From JANWWM01 sp046719715 (GTDB lineage Bacteria; Bacteroidota; Chlorobiia; Chlorobiales; Thermochlorobacteraceae): 28,849 bases of DNA. Of this stretch, positions 25,176 through 28,849 are shown in pieces (positions within the stretch are counted from its first letter, which is position 1; every line of letters starts with the position of its first letter). The stretch is taken from contig JBDNCJ010000039.1 of NCBI GenBank assembly GCA_046719715.1, forward strand, positions 1-28,849, written 5' to 3'. The notes under the pieces were generated by a model. The model had not been told where the DNA came from. It worked only from the letters and a program-made list of their open reading frames with translations, and did not search any database. The position numbers and the translations under genes were made by a program.

Positions 25176-25191
25176 TGTTTCACGTGAAACC
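25176..25191. other. parS site 5, 15 of 16
   Basis: TGTTTCACGTGAAACC, one mismatch at the last base, core palindrome intact. It lies 45 bp (start to start) from site 4. Confidence 0.9.
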
Positions 25192-25347
25192 TATTGCTTT
25201 TGAGTTCTTGCAACGCTTAAAACACAGCCGTCATTAAGTTCGTTTTGCATTCGCGGATTGCTTTGCGCGTTCACGGTATTGCCTGTTCATCATCTTGCGT
25301 TGCACTTCGGACTTATTCGCTTGAATTTCTTAACTTAAACAGATAGT

Positions 25348-26853
25348 TCAATTCCGTTCGCAGAGCCGCTCAACGGCGCGCAGTCCCGCCGCCATCTTGT
25401 TCATCGTTTCTTGATATTCGCCTTCAGGCGTGGAATCGGCAACGACTCCGCCTGCTGCTTGAAAGTAAATGGTTTTATTTTTGACCACCATCGTGCGAAT
25501 CGCAATCGCCGTCTTGATATTGCCGTTAAAATCAAAAAAGCCCACGCCGCCGCCATAAATTCCCCGCTTTTCTTCTTCGAGTTCGGCGATAATTTCCATA
25601 GAGCGAATTTTCGGCGCACCCGTTAAAGTGCCTGCTGGAAAACATGACCAAAAGGCATCTAATGGCGAAAGCGACGGGTTCAATATGCCGCGCACATTGC
25701 TGACGATGTGCATCACATGCGAATACTTTTCAATCACCATCATTTCGTTGGTTTCCACCGTGCCGATTTGGGCGACCTTTCCTACATCGTTGCGTGAGAG
25801 GTCAATGAGCATCAAGTGTTCGGCGCGCTCTTTTTCATCTGCCAACAACTCGCGCATCAATGCCTCGTCTTGTTCGGGCGTTGTGCCGCGCCGCCGTGTG
25901 CCGGCAATCGGGCGCGTTTCCACGATGAACTTTCCATTTTGCTTCGTTACGCCCACCAGCAGTTCGGGCGACGAACCGACAATCTGCGCCTCTCCCAACT
26001 CGAAAAAGTAGAGATACGGCGACGGATTGATGGTGCGAAGCGCACGATAGACATCGAACGGCTTTGCACGGAGTTTGCGCGAGAGCCGTTGAGAAATCTG
26101 AACCTGAAAAATATCGCCTGCAAAAATATATTCTTTCGCCTTCTCGACTTTTTTCAAATACGCATCTCTCGTGGTGTTCGATTTGACCGATGCCTTTCGC
26201 TCTTTACTAAGCGCGATTTGCGACGGCTTCAACGCGGAAAAAATTTTCTTGCGGATTCGTTTGATTTTCTTCTCGGCTTTGGGCTTGTCTTTGAGCGAGA
26301 GGTAATTGGAGACGATAAATATTTTCCGCTTGACGTTGTCAAAGACGACGAGCGTATCGAAGAGCATCAAGAACACGTCGGGCAAGCGAGCCGGGTCTCC
26401 TTTTTTGGGAAAGGGAATTTTTTCCACCAAGCGCGCCGCATCGTAACCGACATAGCCAAACGCGCCTGATGTGGTCAGCGACGCATGTTCTTCGTGATTG
26501 GCAAACGCCGCCAGCATGTGCGACATCGCCTCCCTTGCCGACGATGCCGAGTTGACATGCGATTTGAGCGCATTAAATTTTTTGTCCAGAACCGTCAAAT
26601 TGAACGCACCTCCGTCCGACGTTTCAACTGTTGCCGAAAAAAGCGCGAAGGGTTCGAGACCGATGTAAGAAAACCGCGCTAACCGTTCTTCACCTTCAAC
26701 TGATTCCAGCAAACAGGAGTATTTGGATTGCAGTTTGAGATAAAGTGAGACTGGGGTTTCGGTATCGGCAAGCCACTCTTCGTGAATCGTGTGAAAAATA
26801 AATTTCGGTGCCGCCGTTGAAATCGGCTTGACTTTGGACTTTGACTTTTGCAT
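25348..26853 (-). CDS. trpE: Anthranilate synthase component I
   Basis: The 501-residue protein is full-length TrpE. The N-terminal domain has LLESVEG (48-54), the LLES part of which forms the tryptophan feedback site, and RFSYIGLEP (60-68). The C-terminal chorismate-binding domain has VQISQRLSRK, PSPYLYFFELG, IVGSSPELLV, RPIAGTRRRG, DLSRNDVGKV, FPAGTLTGAPK and GGGVGFFDF, and the end AAGGVVADSTPEGEYQE, all as in active enzymes. With TrpG it turns chorismate and glutamine into anthranilate. TrpE is preferred to PabB because of the N-terminal LLES site. No other trp gene is near, so the pathway is scattered. It diverges from the PgpH-like gene over a 41-bp gap; a TAACTTTG element lies 35 bases before the start. 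Confidence 0.97.
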   Translation of the reverse strand: MQKSKSKVKPISTAAPKFIFHTIHEEWLADTETPVSLYLKLQSKYSCLLESVEGEERLARFSYIGLEPFALFSATVETSDGGAFNLTVLDKKFNALKSHVNSASSAREAMSHMLAAFANHEEHASLTTSGAFGYVGYDAARLVEKIPFPKKGDPARLPDVFLMLFDTLVVFDNVKRKIFIVSNYLSLKDKPKAEKKIKRIRKKIFSALKPSQIALSKERKASVKSNTTRDAYLKKVEKAKEYIFAGDIFQVQISQRLSRKLRAKPFDVYRALRTINPSPYLYFFELGEAQIVGSSPELLVGVTKQNGKFIVETRPIAGTRRRGTTPEQDEALMRELLADEKERAEHLMLIDLSRNDVGKVAQIGTVETNEMMVIEKYSHVMHIVSNVRGILNPSLSPLDAFWSCFPAGTLTGAPKIRSMEIIAELEEEKRGIYGGGVGFFDFNGNIKTAIAIRTMVVKNKTIYFQAAGGVVADSTPEGEYQETMNKMAAGLRAVERLCERN

Positions 26854-26887
26854 TTTTGAAGTGAGCGTTCTTAACGAATTAGACTTG

Positions 26888-26895
26888 CAAAGTTA
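26888..26895 (-). promoter_or_regulatory. Candidate -7 promoter element for trpE
   Basis: On the minus strand the site reads TAACTTTG, matching TAnnTTTG, about 35 bases before the trpE ATG. No clear TTTG box is seen at the right spacing. It lies against the first base of the divergent PgpH-like ATG, so the two promoters must overlap. Confidence 0.33.
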
Positions 26896-28849
26896 TGCCT
26901 CTTGACAAACAATTCATACGCGAGAACAAATATATCCGCATTGGATTGTTCGTCATGTTTTTGGTGAGCGTCGCGTCGCTCTTTCCGAGAAGCAAACTTT
27001 CAACCCTGAACTTCGAGGTTGGCTCGGCGTGGTATCACCAAGATTTGGTGGCGCCGTTTGCATTTGCGATTCAAAAAAATAAAGCCGATTACGAGCGTGA
27101 GCAAGAAAAGGCGCGCCAGAGCGTGTTGCCCGTCTTTCGCCGAGAACAGGCGTCGCGACGGTCGACGTATCCCGACGACTTCAATTTGATTGCCGACAGT
27201 TTGAAGAATCTGCTTTCCATGCGAAAATCGGATTTCAGACCAACGGAAGTATTCGCCTTGCTTTCGCCCTTTGCGCTCAATGAGAAAGAGCAACGCTTGC
27301 TCCTCGCCGATTTTGACTCTTGCTTGGCTCACAATGCGGTTCAGAAGTCGCTTCTCTTGGGGCTTTCGAAGATGTTGCAACCGTCGATTCAGTCGCTTCT
27401 TTCGGACGGCATGATTAACGTGTCGAAGGGGTCGTTTTCAAGTACGGAGTTTCTGATTCGCTCACAAAATGAGCGCGAAGAGAAAGTTTTGAACTTTTCG
27501 ACCGTGCGCGACAGTGCCGAGTTATATGCGACGCTTCGAGAGTTACTTCTTAAACGCTTTGAATTCCCAACTAACGATACCCTTCAACTTGCACTCAAAC
27601 TCGTCTCGCCCTTCCTTCGCCCCAATATTTTTTACGACGAAGCCCAAACACTTGAAGACCGCGCCCGAGCAAGTGCCCAAGTTCCCATCGGCGAAGGCAT
27701 CGTGCGGCAAAATGAAAAAATTATTTCCAGAGGCGAAATCATCACGCCCGACATCAAGCGAAAACTCGATTCGTTCATTCAAGCTAAAATGGAGCGCGAA
27801 ATGCCAACCGGCGCGCTTCAACTTTACATTGGAAAAATCCTCATCATCTTCATCATCATCGGCGTGTTCACGACTTACCTCTACATCGCGCGTCCGAAAA
27901 TTTGGCACGACAACGCTATGCTCCTGCTCCTCTTCAGCATCACGCTCATTGAACTTGTCGCCGTTTGGTATTCGCTTCAATTCGAGAACCTTTCGCCCTA
28001 CATTGTGCCAATTGGCTTGGCGTCGATTCTCTTCACAGTGATTTTCGATTCGCGCGTTGGCTTTTTTGCAACGGTAACCGTGGCACTTCTTGCAGGTACG
28101 ATTCGCGGCAACGATTTTCCCTTTGCTTTGGCAACGATTTTTGCAGGAAGTCTCGGCGTCTTTGCTACGCGCGGGATTCGCAAACGCTCGCAAGTATTTG
28201 CGCCCGTGTTGCTTGTGTTCGTCGGATACGCCGTCTCGATTTTAGCCTTCAACTTTTCGCGCTTAGCCAGCCTCAACGAAATTTTGAACGACCTGCAATA
28301 CGCGGCGATTAGTTCGCTTCTTTGCTTTCTCGTTTATCCGATTTTGCTTTTGATTGAAAAGGCATTCGGGATTACAACGGACATGACCTTGATGGAACTG
28401 AGCGACCTCAATCACCCGCTCTTGCGCGAGATGGCAACGAAAGCCCCGGGCACTTATGCACACACCATGCAAGTGAGTTTGCTCGCCGAAGAAGCGGCAA
28501 CGGCAATCGGCGCGAACCCTCTGCTCTGCCGCGTCGGTGCTTACTTCCACGACATCGGTAAAATCGCCGAAGCCGATTACTTCACCGAAAATCAAAACGG
28601 AAAAAATTTGCACGACGACCTCCAAGCCGTTACCAGCGGACGCATCATCGGCGACCATGTCAAACGCGGATTAGCCGTCGGACGCAAAAACAACCTTCCC
28701 CAAGAAGTGATCGACTTCATTCCTGAACATCATGGCACCACCGTCATTCACTTTTTTTATGACAAAGCCTTGAAGACGATTCCGCCCGATAAACTCAACA
28801 TCGACGACTTCCGCTACCCTGGCCCGAAGCCGCGTCGCAAAGAAACCGC
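26895..28849 (+). CDS. PgpH-like 7TM-HD domain protein, 3' end outside the window
   Basis: Translating from the ATG at 26895 gives an open frame of 651 codons that runs off the right edge. Residues 16-32 form one membrane helix. A 300-residue extracytoplasmic domain of the 7TMR-HDED type follows (VLPVFRREQ, VPIGEGIVRQNEKIISRGE, DIKRKLDSF), then a run of about seven hydrophobic helices from about 315 to 490, and a cytosolic HD domain with HPLLREMATKAPGTYAHTM (H523), FHDIGK (H552-D553) and PEHHGTT. Listeria PgpH, of this type, is a c-di-AMP phosphodiesterase; the same substrate here is inferred from family only. It diverges from trpE. Confidence 0.92.
   Translation, partial: MPLDKQFIRENKYIRIGLFVMFLVSVASLFPRSKLSTLNFEVGSAWYHQDLVAPFAFAIQKNKADYEREQEKARQSVLPVFRREQASRRSTYPDDFNLIADSLKNLLSMRKSDFRPTEVFALLSPFALNEKEQRLLLADFDSCLAHNAVQKSLLLGLSKMLQPSIQSLLSDGMINVSKGSFSSTEFLIRSQNEREEKVLNFSTVRDSAELYATLRELLLKRFEFPTNDTLQLALKLVSPFLRPNIFYDEAQTLEDRARASAQVPIGEGIVRQNEKIISRGEIITPDIKRKLDSFIQAKMEREMPTGALQLYIGKILIIFIIIGVFTTYLYIARPKIWHDNAMLLLLFSITLIELVAVWYSLQFENLSPYIVPIGLASILFTVIFDSRVGFFATVTVALLAGTIRGNDFPFALATIFAGSLGVFATRGIRKRSQVFAPVLLVFVGYAVSILAFNFSRLASLNEILNDLQYAAISSLLCFLVYPILLLIEKAFGITTDMTLMELSDLNHPLLREMATKAPGTYAHTMQVSLLAEEAATAIGANPLLCRVGAYFHDIGKIAEADYFTENQNGKNLHDDLQAVTSGRIIGDHVKRGLAVGRKNNLPQEVIDFIPEHHGTTVIHFFYDKALKTIPPDKLNIDDFRYPGPKPRRKET

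Larger units (their letters stand above)
25063..25347. other. 285-bp intergenic region between trpE and mnmG with two parS sites
   Basis: This is the longest gene-free stretch. It has an AT-rich left half with three near-copies of TTGAATTTTT/TTGCTTAAATTTTT (25089-25125), then parS sites 4 and 5, then unremarkable sequence to the trpE stop. I see no convincing DnaA box (TTATCCACA) or tRNA. The mnmG promoter should lie in its left part. Confidence 0.6.

Noticed and set aside
25063..25347. Possible oriC
   Set aside because: AT-rich near-repeats and parS sites are present but no DnaA boxes are seen, so an origin cannot be claimed.
27543..28193. 216-codon minus-strand open frame
   Set aside because: It lies wholly antisense to the PgpH-like gene, whose translation has clear HD and membrane features; the antisense product is charged low-complexity sequence.

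Overview
The window is a gene-dense bacterial chromosome segment with no rRNA, tRNA, CRISPR array or insertion sequence that I can see. It holds 24 protein-coding genes. Several features point to the Bacteroidota/Chlorobiota group: TAnnTTTG-type promoter elements ahead of some starts, a short methylmalonyl-CoA mutase small subunit next to a full catalytic subunit, a 7TM-HD (PgpH-like) protein, a family-B DNA polymerase, and a carotenoid-type family-2 glycosyltransferase. A Chloroherpeton-like relative is my best guess, but this is inference.

Region 1 (1-4.7 kb): a DUF169 protein is coupled to an NlpC/P60 lipoprotein on the plus strand. They face a minus-strand operon that reads CPXCG zinc-ribbon protein, DUF433 antitoxin, DUF5615 PIN-like toxin, HD phosphohydrolase, M48 metalloprotease. 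Region 2 (4.7-8.9 kb): mutA, mutB and a Uma2-type nuclease-fold protein, tightly linked on the plus strand. Region 3 (8.9-15.4 kb): a CPA2/Kef antiporter with an RCK domain, a small secreted barrel-like protein, a lipoprotein, a glycosyltransferase, a cytosolic TPR-histidine kinase, and a 6-pyruvoyl-tetrahydropterin-synthase homologue without the usual catalytic Cys.

Region 4 (15.4-26.9 kb): a long run of minus-strand genes. In order of transcription these are trpE, mnmG, a two-receiver response regulator, family-B DNA polymerase, three poorly known envelope or secreted proteins, gmhA and ribH. A PgpH-like gene diverges from trpE and runs off the right edge.

The most notable non-genic structure is a cluster of five ParB-binding parS palindromes (two perfect 16-mers, three with one or two mismatches) in 3.1 kb around mnmG and the response-regulator gene. 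This looks like the chromosomal centromere and suggests that oriC is not far away, although parA, parB, dnaA and rsmG are not in the window. No gene-free stretch exceeds 300 bases; the longest, 285 bases between trpE and mnmG, carries two of the parS sites. I saw no wholly novel multi-gene system. The best candidates for new biology are the unknown secreted and membrane genes behind polB, the Cys-less PTPS protein, and the degenerate double-receiver regulator inside the parS cluster.
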